Shown here: piece by piece, positions 1 to 6,966 of the stretch
Layout of the letters: each line of letters starts with the position of its first letter
Position numbering within the stretch: position 1 is the stretch's first letter
DNA from: Phocaeicola sp.
Lineage (GTDB): Bacteria > Bacteroidota > Bacteroidia > Bacteroidales > Bacteroidaceae
DNA: 9,396 bases
Assembly (NCBI GenBank): GCA_020026225.1
Contig: JAHHQU010000078.1
Coordinates: 1 to 9,396, forward strand
Direction of reading: 5' to 3'
Notes under the pieces: generated by a model
The model's database searches: none
What the model was told of the DNA's origin: nothing
Seen by the model: the letters and a program-made list of their open reading frames with translations, nothing else
Made by a program: the position numbers and the translations under genes

Positions 1-2
1 AC

Positions 3-212
3 AGCTGTGCTGTCAATGCGTTGCAAAACGGCATGGAGATTCGGGAACTGTCACAACTCTTAGGTCATGCACGGACAAGCATGACTCGGCAAGACTATAG
101 TGTGTACATCGGACAGCGTGCAACGAGCAAGGACGACTGCAAAGGCGAAGAGCCTGCACTGGATGAACTGAAAGAAGCATCAGCACAGATGGGAAATCTG
201 TTGGGGTTTTAA
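3..212 (+). CDS. Tyrosine recombinase/integrase, C-terminal fragment (5' end outside window)
   Basis: This is the last 69 residues of a phage- or ICE-type tyrosine recombinase, which breaks and rejoins DNA through a 3'-phosphotyrosine. The frame is open from base 3 to the TAA at 210-212, so the gene begins upstream of the window; the internal TTG or ATG near base 21-33 is not the true start. The visible signature is SQLLGHARTSMTRQDY, matching the family pattern in which LLGH precedes the nucleophilic tyrosine by about nine residues. The helix before it (NGMEIRELSQLLGH) corresponds to the family's usual 'G.di..ls.lLGH' stretch. A hydrophilic tail of about 35 residues follows. Neither the catalytic arginines nor the N-terminal arm- and core-binding domains can be seen. 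The gene abuts the promoter of the methylase operon, which suggests that the following genes are cargo of an integrative element, though this is inference. The class is fairly sure; the specific subfamily is not. Confidence 0.8.
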   Translation, partial: SCAVNALQNGMEIRELSQLLGHARTSMTRQDYSVYIGQRATSKDDCKGEEPALDELKEASAQMGNLLGF

Positions 213-252
213 AATAAAAAACAGAGGAAATAAAACCGTGTCAGTCTTCGTA

Positions 253-274
253 TGACAAGGATTTTTGATTGTCA
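253..274. promoter_or_regulatory. Inverted repeat overlapping the -35 box, possible operator
   Basis: TGACAA at 253-258 is the exact reverse complement of TTGTCA at 269-274, with a 10-base spacer. The right arm is the -35 hexamer of the promoter described at 269-297. A further TGTCA lies at 239-243, inverted relative to the left arm, so three copies of the same pentamer fall within 36 bases. A repressor bound to the pair would block RNA polymerase, which would suit a toxic restriction operon. No regulator gene is present in the window; the ParB-like protein with its HTH-like segment is one possible binder. This is inference from symmetry only, and six-base arms can arise by chance. Confidence 0.35.
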
Positions 275-297
275 CGGCGGTGAAAACATGATATAAT
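269..297 (+). promoter_or_regulatory. Sigma-A type promoter of the methylase operon
   Basis: The -35 box TTGTCA (269-274) matches the TTGACA consensus at five of six positions. It is followed by a 17-base spacer and a perfect -10 box TATAAT (292-297). A TG at 289-290 gives an extended -10. Transcription would start near 303-305, leaving a leader of about 90 bases before the ATG at 393, which is preceded by the ribosome binding site AAAGGA at 379-384. This is the strongest promoter match I see in the window. No equally good promoter was noticed at the junctions of the four-gene block, which fits a single transcript from 393 to 6212. Confidence 0.75.
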
Positions 298-392
298 TTT
301 CTTAATTATAATAAAATTTAGGAATTCGTTAGGATATCACTTCTTAAAATCCTCTTCCCATATTTCTAAATTATTTTGAAAGGAAAATAAAT

Positions 393-2000
393 ATGAGAGT
401 AGCCGATTTTTTCTGCGGCGGAGGCGGATTTTCTGAAGGGTTTCGCCAAGCAGGGTTTGACATTGTTTTCGCTGTAGATAAATGGGAGCCTGCAGTAACA
501 ACATATCGCGGTAATAAGCCAGGTGTCAATGTCATTTTAGACGATGTAATCCGGATTTCCAATTTAGATAATGAAGAATTCGAAAGAATCTTACCTGATT
601 CGGAGGTCATTATTGGATCACCCCCTTGCCAGGCTTTCTCGCATTCAAACAAATCCGGAAATGCAGATAAAACACTTGGTATTCAGTTGATTAATGCCTA
701 TTTACGAATCATTGCACGAAAAAAATATAAAGAAGGATCTGTTTTACAATATTGGGTGCTTGAGAATGTTCCCAGCGTAAGAGAATACATCAAAGAGGAA
801 TATACGGCAGAAGATCTTGGACTTACAGGCGATTTTGTATTACGGCCCCATGATGGTGCATCTGGCATTTACAACGCAAAATATTTCGGAGCTCCCACAA
901 ATCGTAAACGTTATTTATGCGGTGAATTTCCGCAGCCAATACAAACGCACACCGACCAAACAGTTGTTACGGTAAGAAGTGTTTTAAATTCTTTGGGCGA
1001 TCCATTAGGCGACGAACCCGAAGTAATTACCGATGTCAACTACCCCACTCTTTTTCTTCCCAGAAATCAAGTGTCCGATCATCAATATGTACATGAATTA
1101 GCCCCTTTTGAATGGAAGGTTGCAAAGCGTTTGAAGCAGGACAAAGGCTATATGGGACGGATGTCTTTCCCTGAAAATATTGATCGTCCGTCCAGAACAG
1201 TAATGGCAACAATGTCGGCAAGTTCACGTGAGGCAATGATTTTTGGCTACGGCGACAATCGCTATCGTCTTCCTACGGTGCGTGAAGTGGCATCTATGAT
1301 GAGTTTTCCGATTGATTATCGTTTTTATGGTATATCTAAAGGAATTAAGCATACACTCGTCGGAAATGCAGTTCCGCCCAAAATGTCGTATGCGATTGCC
1401 ACAGCTATCGCTCAGGCAGAGAATGTTCCGATACCGGAAGAATATCCCCCAATTCATCACAATCCTGAGATTCCTTTTGTTGACTTGAATGGTGCAGAAG
1501 TTCCTATAAACATAGAGCGTCCCAGAAGAGAGGTTGCTAAGTTTAAGTATCATATCCCGTACTTAATTATCAACGCATACCGTGTAGAACTTACAAACTA
1601 TCACTCCAATTTTGATAATAGAGAATTTCGTTGGGATATAGAAATTCACTATAGCCAGGGTAAAAGTAAGGCCAGCGTCTTTACGCCCGAAATAGGAAAT
1701 CAATCCATCTGTAGAGAATATTATGCAGCTATCGATGAGTTCTTGGCTCAACAACAGGTTATTGCATTCAATAACTTCCAGCAAGCTTTTTGCATGACAA
1801 CCGAGGATCGCCAAGCTCAACACTTGATTGGCCCTTATGAATTGTTGGATCGTGTTAAAGAATTCATCGATCAGCATCTGAATGATGACGAGAAGAAAGT
1901 GCTAATTGAAATTGACGCAGAACCATATAAAATCCCACAGGCAATTTTAATTGGCTACTATATATTGCGGAAAATCGTACAACGAATGGAGGAATTATAA
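393..2000 (+). CDS. DNA (cytosine-5-)-methyltransferase
   Basis: Transfers a methyl group from S-adenosylmethionine to C5 of cytosine in a target DNA sequence. The conserved motifs appear in order: motif I DFFCGGGGFSEG (residues 5-16, SAM binding), motif II FAVDKWEPA (26-34), motif IV GSPPCQ (75-80, catalytic Cys79), motif VI LENVPS (123-128), motif VIII FGAPTNRKR (165-173), motif IX RPSRTVMATMS (265-275) and motif X LVGNAVPPKMSYAIA (322-336). The variable target-recognition segment between VIII and IX is short, about 90 residues. After motif X there is an unusual extension of roughly 190 residues with no domain I recognise; 535 residues is longer than a simple Dcm/HhaI-type enzyme. The ATG at 393 has AAAGGA eight bases upstream and puts motif I at the very N-terminus, as expected. 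It is first in a four-gene operon with one base before the next gene. The likely role is self-marking for the restriction-like proteins encoded downstream. The target sequence cannot be predicted. Class assignment is near certain. Confidence 0.96.
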   Translation: MRVADFFCGGGGFSEGFRQAGFDIVFAVDKWEPAVTTYRGNKPGVNVILDDVIRISNLDNEEFERILPDSEVIIGSPPCQAFSHSNKSGNADKTLGIQLINAYLRIIARKKYKEGSVLQYWVLENVPSVREYIKEEYTAEDLGLTGDFVLRPHDGASGIYNAKYFGAPTNRKRYLCGEFPQPIQTHTDQTVVTVRSVLNSLGDPLGDEPEVITDVNYPTLFLPRNQVSDHQYVHELAPFEWKVAKRLKQDKGYMGRMSFPENIDRPSRTVMATMSASSREAMIFGYGDNRYRLPTVREVASMMSFPIDYRFYGISKGIKHTLVGNAVPPKMSYAIATAIAQAENVPIPEEYPPIHHNPEIPFVDLNGAEVPINIERPRREVAKFKYHIPYLIINAYRVELTNYHSNFDNREFRWDIEIHYSQGKSKASVFTPEIGNQSICREYYAAIDEFLAQQQVIAFNNFQQAFCMTTEDRQAQHLIGPYELLDRVKEFIDQHLNDDEKKVLIEIDAEPYKIPQAILIGYYILRKIVQRMEEL

Positions 2001-2001
2001 A

Positions 2002-3297
2002 ATGGATGCAGCTACCCGCAAACAAAAGTTAATTGAGTTACGTAGCGATGAGCGCAATGTCGCCATGACGGGAATACCGCTGCGCTATAAAGGCGAAACT
2101 CGTACAGAAAAAGTTTACCGCATTCCTCTAAATTTCTTAATCTACAACAAATACAATGGTCGTATTGGATCAGAAGTTCTTTCATACGAAAAGCAAAATG
2201 GTGATTTAAACGCTGAAAATCCTGATGACAAGTCTCTGATTGAAAAGTTCTTGTATGATTCGAAGGAAGACCGTAATCAAACTACCATGAAGAGTCTTCT
2301 CGATAACGGCCAGCAGCGGTATGGTATTGTCAGTTCTGACGGAAAAATCATTGATGGTAACCGCCGAGCCATGTTGCTGAATAGATTGTTCCATAAGCAC
2401 GAAGAACTCGGATTTAGCTACCAGCAAGTCGAAAAATGCCAGTATTTTCTTGCTATTATTCTGCCTGACGATGCGCAGGAAAAGGATATGCAGCAGCTTG
2501 AGACCATCTATCAGATGGGCGAGGATGACAAACTCGACTATAATCCTATCGAAAAATATCTGAAGTGCAAAGAATTGAAGAAGCTGGGATTTTCCGAAGA
2601 GGATATCGCTGGATTTATGAGTGAAAAAACCGGTAAAGTTAAGGAATGGCTTCGAATTCTTGAGTTGATGGAAGAGTATTTGCAAGAATATGACTATGAC
2701 GGCATTTATACTCGATTGGAGAAAACAGAAGGACCTTTTGTAGACCTTGCTGGATATCTTGATTCTTACCAAAAGCGTGGTGCCAATGTCCGAAATGTTG
2801 ATTGGGACTATCAAGACTCTGATATTTCTGATTTGAAGCTGGTGTGTTTCGACTATATCCGTGCTCGGTATGAGGGTAAGGAATTCCGTGACATTGCAAA
2901 AACCGGAAAAGAGGGAAGCATTTTCTTCTTCAAGAATCTTTGGGACGATTTCCTCGCCAATCATCAGGAAAAGACTCCCGGTGACGATGAGACCGTACAA
3001 GAGTGGCGCGAAAACCATCCCAGAGAAGACTTGAGCATGCTTCTTAGAAGCCGCGACAATGAGTGGATGAAGCAAGCCAAGGGTTCCCTCACCGGCAACC
3101 TCCGGAGATATTCGCAGAAACTGGATGATAAGCGAGCTTCTAACCGTCCTGCTGATCTAATTGAGCAGGCGCTGAATAAACTCCAGTCTGTAGATCAAGA
3201 TCAAGATTCTTTCCTGTCCGACCCGCATATTGAAGAGATGGTTAGAGAAATCAACAGAATTTCTTACGAAATGAAGAAACGATTTGAACGGAGATGA
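2002..3297 (+). CDS. ParB/Srx-like domain protein with HTH-like segment
   Basis: A 431-residue protein resembling the ParB/sulfiredoxin-like fold. Residues 39-56 (YRIPLNFLIYNKYNGRIG) look like the first conserved ParB segment. KIIDGNRRAMLLNRL (115-129) matches the second, whose G-x-R-R type motif lies in the nucleotide-binding or active-site loop. Residues 179-228, including NPIEKYLKCKELKKLGFSEE and IAGFMSEKTGKVKEWLRILE, resemble the helix-turn-helix that follows in ParB/KorB-type proteins. The remaining 200 residues are charged and unassigned. I start at ATG 2002 rather than at an in-frame TTG further upstream because GGAGG (1988-1992) lies nine bases before it. The gene begins one base after the methylase stop. 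ParB-fold proteins can be CTPases, nucleases or DNA-binding sensors, and related folds occur in modification-linked defence systems (DndB, DpdB). Here it probably reads DNA or methylation state or loads the helicase. It is unlikely to be a partitioning protein, since no ParA accompanies it. Confidence 0.75.
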   Translation: MDAATRKQKLIELRSDERNVAMTGIPLRYKGETRTEKVYRIPLNFLIYNKYNGRIGSEVLSYEKQNGDLNAENPDDKSLIEKFLYDSKEDRNQTTMKSLLDNGQQRYGIVSSDGKIIDGNRRAMLLNRLFHKHEELGFSYQQVEKCQYFLAIILPDDAQEKDMQQLETIYQMGEDDKLDYNPIEKYLKCKELKKLGFSEEDIAGFMSEKTGKVKEWLRILELMEEYLQEYDYDGIYTRLEKTEGPFVDLAGYLDSYQKRGANVRNVDWDYQDSDISDLKLVCFDYIRARYEGKEFRDIAKTGKEGSIFFFKNLWDDFLANHQEKTPGDDETVQEWRENHPREDLSMLLRSRDNEWMKQAKGSLTGNLRRYSQKLDDKRASNRPADLIEQALNKLQSVDQDQDSFLSDPHIEEMVREINRISYEMKKRFERR

Positions 3298-3301
3298 TAT
3301 C

Positions 3302-5290
3302 GTGGCCGTAATTTCAATCGATGTTAATTCTTCTAAAAATGAAATTTATTTGAGCGGTGATATCAAGGCTCTGCAGCACAATCGTTTTGCATGGAGATAT
3401 GCACGAGATTATCTTCAGCCTGTCATTGATGGTGATTGTCTGGTTATTCAGATTGGTGACAACGACACTGCGACACTATTAACTAAAATCCATAATATGT
3501 TGGTGAAATACGGATTTGAAGAAGCTAAAAGTGACTCCTCGGAGAAGGTGTTATCTGATTTTTTTGAGGAAGAAAGAAAGTTTTCTGATTTTTCCGAAAA
3601 GGCACGGCATATCCGTAATAATGAATGCGATATTTCTGATTTTCAGCAATTTACAGATGCAGTTTCAGCTAACTTGCCGGCACGATCATTGTACCCTCTG
3701 CAGCTATTATCCGCGTATCATCTGGCTTTTTCTCAAAACGCCTGCAATTTTTCCGTTCCTGGCGCTGGCAAAACCAGCATTGTTTATGGAGCGTATGCGT
3801 ATTTGCATAGCCTTCCAATAGACAATCCAAAGCATATCGATCGTCTATTGATAGTAGGTCCGTTGAGTTCCTTTGGACCGTGGGAGTTGGAATATCAGGA
3901 ATGTTTCGGAAGACCTGCACGAGTTAAACGCTTAATCAGCGGGTTAAGCAAGGAGGATAAGAGAGATTACTTGTATTCTAAAACTCCTGCTGAACTCACT
4001 TTGATTTCTTATGCCTCTGTCGTATCCTTGAAAGAAGAGTTGGGATACTATCTTCGTTACAACAAGGTGATGATTGTTCTGGACGAGGCGCATAAGGCAA
4101 AAAACTCTTCCGGAGGAGTTACAGCTAAGGCAGTATTGGGTCTTGCTAAATATGGTAGCGCTCGAGTGGTATTAACGGGTACCCCAGCGCCCAATGGATA
4201 CGAAGATTTATATAATATGTTCAAATTTATATGGCCTAATAAAAATGTCATAGGGTTTGAAGTTAATCAATTACGGGATATTTCTGCTCGCAATGATGAA
4301 TCCCGCACTCAGCGATTGGTTAATAATATTTCTCCGTACTTCATCCGGATACGAAAAAGTGATTTAAATATTCCTCCTGCAACAGTTAATCCACCCATCT
4401 TGGTATCTATGGGGGAGTACCAGCAACGCATCTATGATTTCATCGAAAAAAAGTATGTCCAAGCGATAATTGAGGATGGCCCTGTAGATTTGTCATCTAA
4501 GTTTAAGGCTGCGCTCACTCAAGCGAGAATGATGCGACTTATGCAAGCTGCATCAGACCCAACGATGCTGAGAACACCGTTGGATATGGTTATACAGGAT
4601 GACGAGGCTCCGGCTGAAGCGTATCAGGCAATAGACGATTCCGATGTCCTTAAATCAATTACTGATTATGAACATTTGGAAACGCCTGCAAAATTTGTTG
4701 CAGTCAAAGAACTGGTAGAAAAAATTATTTCTAAAGGTGGAAAGGTTGTTATTTGGGCAACCTTTGTTCATACCATTCTGGGGTTAAAAGAATACCTTAC
4801 AAAAAGCGGGATTGCCTGCCAAGAATTATATGGAGCAATTCCTGTCGAAAAAGATGCTGAGTCCTCAACGCAGGAAGATGAAATTATTACAAGAGAGCAC
4901 ATCGTACAAGAATTTCAGTCTCCGTCTTGCCCCTATAAAGTAATTATTGCCAACCCCTTTGCAGTTGCCGAATCAATTTCTTTGCACAAAGCTTGCCATA
5001 ATGCTATTTATATGGAAAGGTCTTTCAACGCAGCCCACTTTGTTCAGTCGAAGGATCGTATTCATCGTTATGGTTTAAAAGAAGGAACTGAAACGAACTA
5101 TTACTATATCCTTTCAAAAGATTCTATTGATGAAACTATCGATGTCCGCTTATCAGAGAAAGAACGTCGCATGACAGAGATAATGGAGAGCATGCCAATC
5201 CCGCTCTTTGATAATGTCAGTGATGATTTAGGCGATGAAGATGTAAAGGCGTTGATTAGTGATTATGTTAGACGAACTAAAAAATCTTAA
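3302..5290 (+). CDS. SNF2-family DEAH helicase/DNA translocase
   Basis: A superfamily 2 ATPase expected to track along double-stranded DNA using ATP. Numbered from GTG 3302 (662 residues), the motifs are: Walker A SVPGAGKTS (151-159), motif II VLDEAHKAKN (259-268), motif III LTGTPAPNGYEDLYNMF (291-307), the start of the second RecA lobe at KVVIWATF, and motif VI QSKDRIHRYG, with RIHR at 586-589. The QxxDRxHR pattern and the wide lobe spacing are typical of SNF2 proteins; the loop reads PGAGKT rather than the common MGLGKT. Residues 1-130 are acidic, unassigned, and may contact partners. The start is chosen because GGAG at 3290-3293 sits eight bases before the GTG; an in-frame TTG at 3284 overlaps the previous gene and lacks a site. 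It begins four bases after the ParB-like gene and overlaps the next gene by 26 bases, so the products are probably made together. There is no nuclease motif in this chain, so cutting would fall to the next gene product. Confidence 0.9.
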   Translation: MAVISIDVNSSKNEIYLSGDIKALQHNRFAWRYARDYLQPVIDGDCLVIQIGDNDTATLLTKIHNMLVKYGFEEAKSDSSEKVLSDFFEEERKFSDFSEKARHIRNNECDISDFQQFTDAVSANLPARSLYPLQLLSAYHLAFSQNACNFSVPGAGKTSIVYGAYAYLHSLPIDNPKHIDRLLIVGPLSSFGPWELEYQECFGRPARVKRLISGLSKEDKRDYLYSKTPAELTLISYASVVSLKEELGYYLRYNKVMIVLDEAHKAKNSSGGVTAKAVLGLAKYGSARVVLTGTPAPNGYEDLYNMFKFIWPNKNVIGFEVNQLRDISARNDESRTQRLVNNISPYFIRIRKSDLNIPPATVNPPILVSMGEYQQRIYDFIEKKYVQAIIEDGPVDLSSKFKAALTQARMMRLMQAASDPTMLRTPLDMVIQDDEAPAEAYQAIDDSDVLKSITDYEHLETPAKFVAVKELVEKIISKGGKVVIWATFVHTILGLKEYLTKSGIACQELYGAIPVEKDAESSTQEDEIITREHIVQEFQSPSCPYKVIIANPFAVAESISLHKACHNAIYMERSFNAAHFVQSKDRIHRYGLKEGTETNYYYILSKDSIDETIDVRLSEKERRMTEIMESMPIPLFDNVSDDLGDEDVKALISDYVRRTKKS

Positions 5291-6212
5291 AACACCCGGA
5301 AACCGAGAAGGTTTCTGGTTCTTCCTTGGAAGTGTCATCGGTGATAAACAGCTGTCGTATGAGGATATTCGAGTTTTGTGCTCGCATGCGCCGGGAAGTT
5401 GTCAAATTATACTGCCAGAGATGGTTCAATATTGTTCTGCCTTTGGATGGATACAGATAACAGAAAATATGATTAGCTTGGCCCCAGAAATCCTTGATGT
5501 GCATCAAGATATAAATGCATTGAACAAGCAACTTATTCATAAAACACTTATAGCGTTATTTGAATCTGAAGCATTCCGTATCAGTATGTTTTCGTTTGAC
5601 GCTCTTTCCCATAGAACATTATTTCGGAACGAACTGTTTCCACTAAATTATTCCGTTATCCGAAATACATTAATCAACATGGGCTTTTTTGATATTGCAC
5701 GCTCTATACATGGCACAACCTTTTTTGTATCGGACGCTTATGAAAAAACGTTATCTAACCTCTGTAAAACGGAAAAGAAGAAAATGACACTAAGCCAACT
5801 TCGAAAAAAGTTAGAAGCTGATGCTGAAATCGGAGAAAGAGCCGAAATCTTTTCCTTGATTTTTGAACAACATCGCATTGGCCCACCATTATCAGAAAAA
5901 ATTAGAATTGTTTCCGATATTGATGTTGCGGCAGGATATGATATTATTTCCTATGAATCCAATACCTCCACCGACTATGATTGTTTTATCGAAGTTAAAG
6001 CAGCATCACATGATATGGGATTTTTTTGGTCTCGTAATGAATATGAAATTGCTAAACTAAAAGGTGACCATTATTATCTATATCTTGTTGATATCGGAAA
6101 GATAGAAGAGGCTGGATATACGCCAGTAATCATTCAGAACCCCGCAGAAATTATTATGCAATCTCCAGAATGGATGGTGGAGCCGCAATCTTATCACATC
6201 CAGCATATATAG
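5265..6212 (+). CDS. DUF3883 (NO VEIN C-terminal) nuclease-like protein
   Basis: The last gene of the methylase operon (315 residues from ATG 5265). The C-terminal third matches DUF3883, a PD-(D/E)XK-like fold: a helix at GERAEIFSLIFEQ (190-202), GYDIISYES (224-232) with Asp226, then FIEVKA (241-246) giving the E-x-K pair Glu243/Lys245, and FFWSRNEYEIAKLKGDHYYL (253-272), the most recognisable stretch of the family. Residues 1-160 show two helix-rich segments that could be winged helices (around 15-75 and 95-160), suggesting DNA contact; this is inference. It overlaps the helicase gene by 26 bases, implying translational coupling. A GTG at 5259 adds two residues and sits nine bases after AAAGG (5245-5249), so it is a fair alternative start. 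In this setting it is the best candidate for the cutting subunit that the methylase protects against. Nuclease activity is inferred from the retained D...ExK residues, since some DUF3883 proteins have no shown activity. Confidence 0.82.
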   Translation: MLDELKNLKTPGNREGFWFFLGSVIGDKQLSYEDIRVLCSHAPGSCQIILPEMVQYCSAFGWIQITENMISLAPEILDVHQDINALNKQLIHKTLIALFESEAFRISMFSFDALSHRTLFRNELFPLNYSVIRNTLINMGFFDIARSIHGTTFFVSDAYEKTLSNLCKTEKKKMTLSQLRKKLEADAEIGERAEIFSLIFEQHRIGPPLSEKIRIVSDIDVAAGYDIISYESNTSTDYDCFIEVKAASHDMGFFWSRNEYEIAKLKGDHYYLYLVDIGKIEEAGYTPVIIQNPAEIIMQSPEWMVEPQSYHIQHI

Positions 6213-6635
6213 TAGATATGCAGTAGCGAATATATGGTGAGGTTATGTCAAATTCGGACTGCCCCACATACGCTTCGCTAATTCTACGGTCTGCTTGCTC
6301 TGTGATGCGTTGCAAAATAATACTTGGAAGAAAAAGCTGCCCCCCGAATTCCGGGTATCGGCCGAAGCTACCTTGTCCATAGCCATTACGAGTTGTACAT
6401 CGCAGAAACTACGCTGCAAAGAAAGCAATCCATGAAAATACCAATCGGAACAGTAGCATCAGGTATTGGAGCAACTGGAAATATGCTGAAGCTCTGAAGA
6501 CCTCACTATATAGCCAGAGAATCCAAAACTGTATGGTGCATTTTTCTTATTTGTATTTCTGACAAAACACTATACAATATCGTTGATTACATAATCGAGC
6601 AGAGCAAATCGATTGCGAGATGGAAGGTTCCCCCC
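6213..6635. other. Gene-poor spacer between the two modules, possible decayed coding sequence
   Basis: There are 423 bases between the DUF3883 gene and the MazG-like gene, and no open frame here has both a good start site and a recognisable product. A 61-codon frame on the minus strand (6428-6243) begins with TTG and resembles nothing I know. On the plus strand, ATG 6432 opens a 21-codon frame reading IGTVASGIGATGNML, which faintly recalls the first motif of cytosine methylases and then stops. Several other frames stay open for 45-60 codons. The composition of 6250-6430 is closer to coding DNA than to a promoter region, so a degraded gene or mobile-element scar is plausible. No hairpin with a T tract follows the DUF3883 stop, so the end of that transcript is not visible. 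A possible promoter lies at 6551-6578. Confidence 0.5.
6551..6578 (+). promoter_or_regulatory. Possible promoter for the MazG-like/helicase pair
   Basis: TTGTAT (6551-6556) and TACAAT (6573-6578) are separated by 16 bases, and the -10 box matches the consensus at five of six positions. The -35 match is poor (three of six). Transcription would start about 50 bases before the ATG at 6636. The surroundings are AT-rich, so chance matches are expected. It is offered because the next gene has its own ribosome binding site and no gene lies within 400 bases upstream, so a promoter somewhere in this stretch is likely. Confidence 0.3.
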
Positions 6636-6956
6636 ATGGCAATTAAACATTATCAAAAATTAGTGCGTGACCGCATCCCTGAAATCATAGAGGCAGACGG
6701 AAAAGCTTGCGTAACAGAAGTCCTTTCAGACGAGAGGTATCTACAAATGCTGGATGCAAAGCTTGACGAGGAATTGGCCGAATACCAAGAAAGCAAGTCC
6801 TTGGAAGAACTGGCTGATTTATTAGAGGTCATACAATCCGTGGTGACAGCCCGAGGGTGGAGCTTAGAACAGCTGGAGCAGGTGCGTGCAGAAAAGGCTT
6901 CGAAGCGTGGTGGCTTCCGCAAAAAGCTCATGTTGAAAGAAGTAACTGATCAGTGA
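6636..6956 (+). CDS. MazG-like nucleoside triphosphate pyrophosphohydrolase
   Basis: A 106-residue protein of the all-alpha NTP pyrophosphatase group (MazG/HisE-like), which splits nucleoside triphosphates into monophosphate and pyrophosphate with Mg2+. It opens with KLVRDRIPEIIEADGK (8-23), the signature of the short family often annotated as phosphoribosyl-ATP pyrophosphohydrolase-like. The metal-binding residues follow as EELAE (45-49, ExxE) and EELAD (57-61, ExxD), and the chain ends with SKRGGFRKK (89-97), also typical. Its length is normal for the family. The ATG at 6636 is preceded by GGAAGG (6622-6627) eight bases away. No histidine genes are nearby, so a role in histidine synthesis is unlikely. 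The gene ends 10 bases before a nuclease-helicase gene, so the two are probably cotranscribed. Nucleotide pool control during infection, or removal of damaged or modified nucleotides, are reasonable roles but are not shown by the sequence. Confidence 0.88.
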   Translation: MAIKHYQKLVRDRIPEIIEADGKACVTEVLSDERYLQMLDAKLDEELAEYQESKSLEELADLLEVIQSVVTARGWSLEQLEQVRAEKASKRGGFRKKLMLKEVTDQ

Positions 6957-6966
6957 GATAGATGCT

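Noticed and set aside
205..237. Inverted repeat GGTTTTA / TAAAACC after the integrase, considered as a terminator.
   Set aside because: The arms are AT-rich, the loop is 19 bases and no T tract follows on the plus strand, so it does not look like a terminator.
2206..3075. Long minus-strand open frame (289 codons) opposite the ParB-like gene.
   Set aside because: It lies wholly within a well-supported gene and its translation has no recognisable motif; it is a frame shadow.
393..6212. Assignment of the operon as DISARM or BREX.
   Set aside because: There is no DrmA, DrmB or DrmC partner, no PglZ/BrxZ-type phosphatase and no BrxC-type ATPase; a methylase with an SNF2 motor alone is not enough.
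16..6317. ATGCGTTGCAAAA occurs at 16-28 and again at 6305-6317, suggesting attachment-site direct repeats around module A.
   Set aside because: A 13-base match is roughly what chance gives for some pair in a window of this size, the flanks do not extend it, and the left copy lies inside the integrase reading frame.
6243..6428. 61-codon frame on the minus strand in the spacer.
   Set aside because: It starts with TTG, has no clear ribosome binding site and resembles no family I know; it is described only as part of the possible remnant.
6636..6956. Naming the small pyrophosphatase hisE.
   Set aside because: The LVRDRIP start and the absence of any histidine gene point to the MazG-like short family rather than the histidine pathway enzyme.
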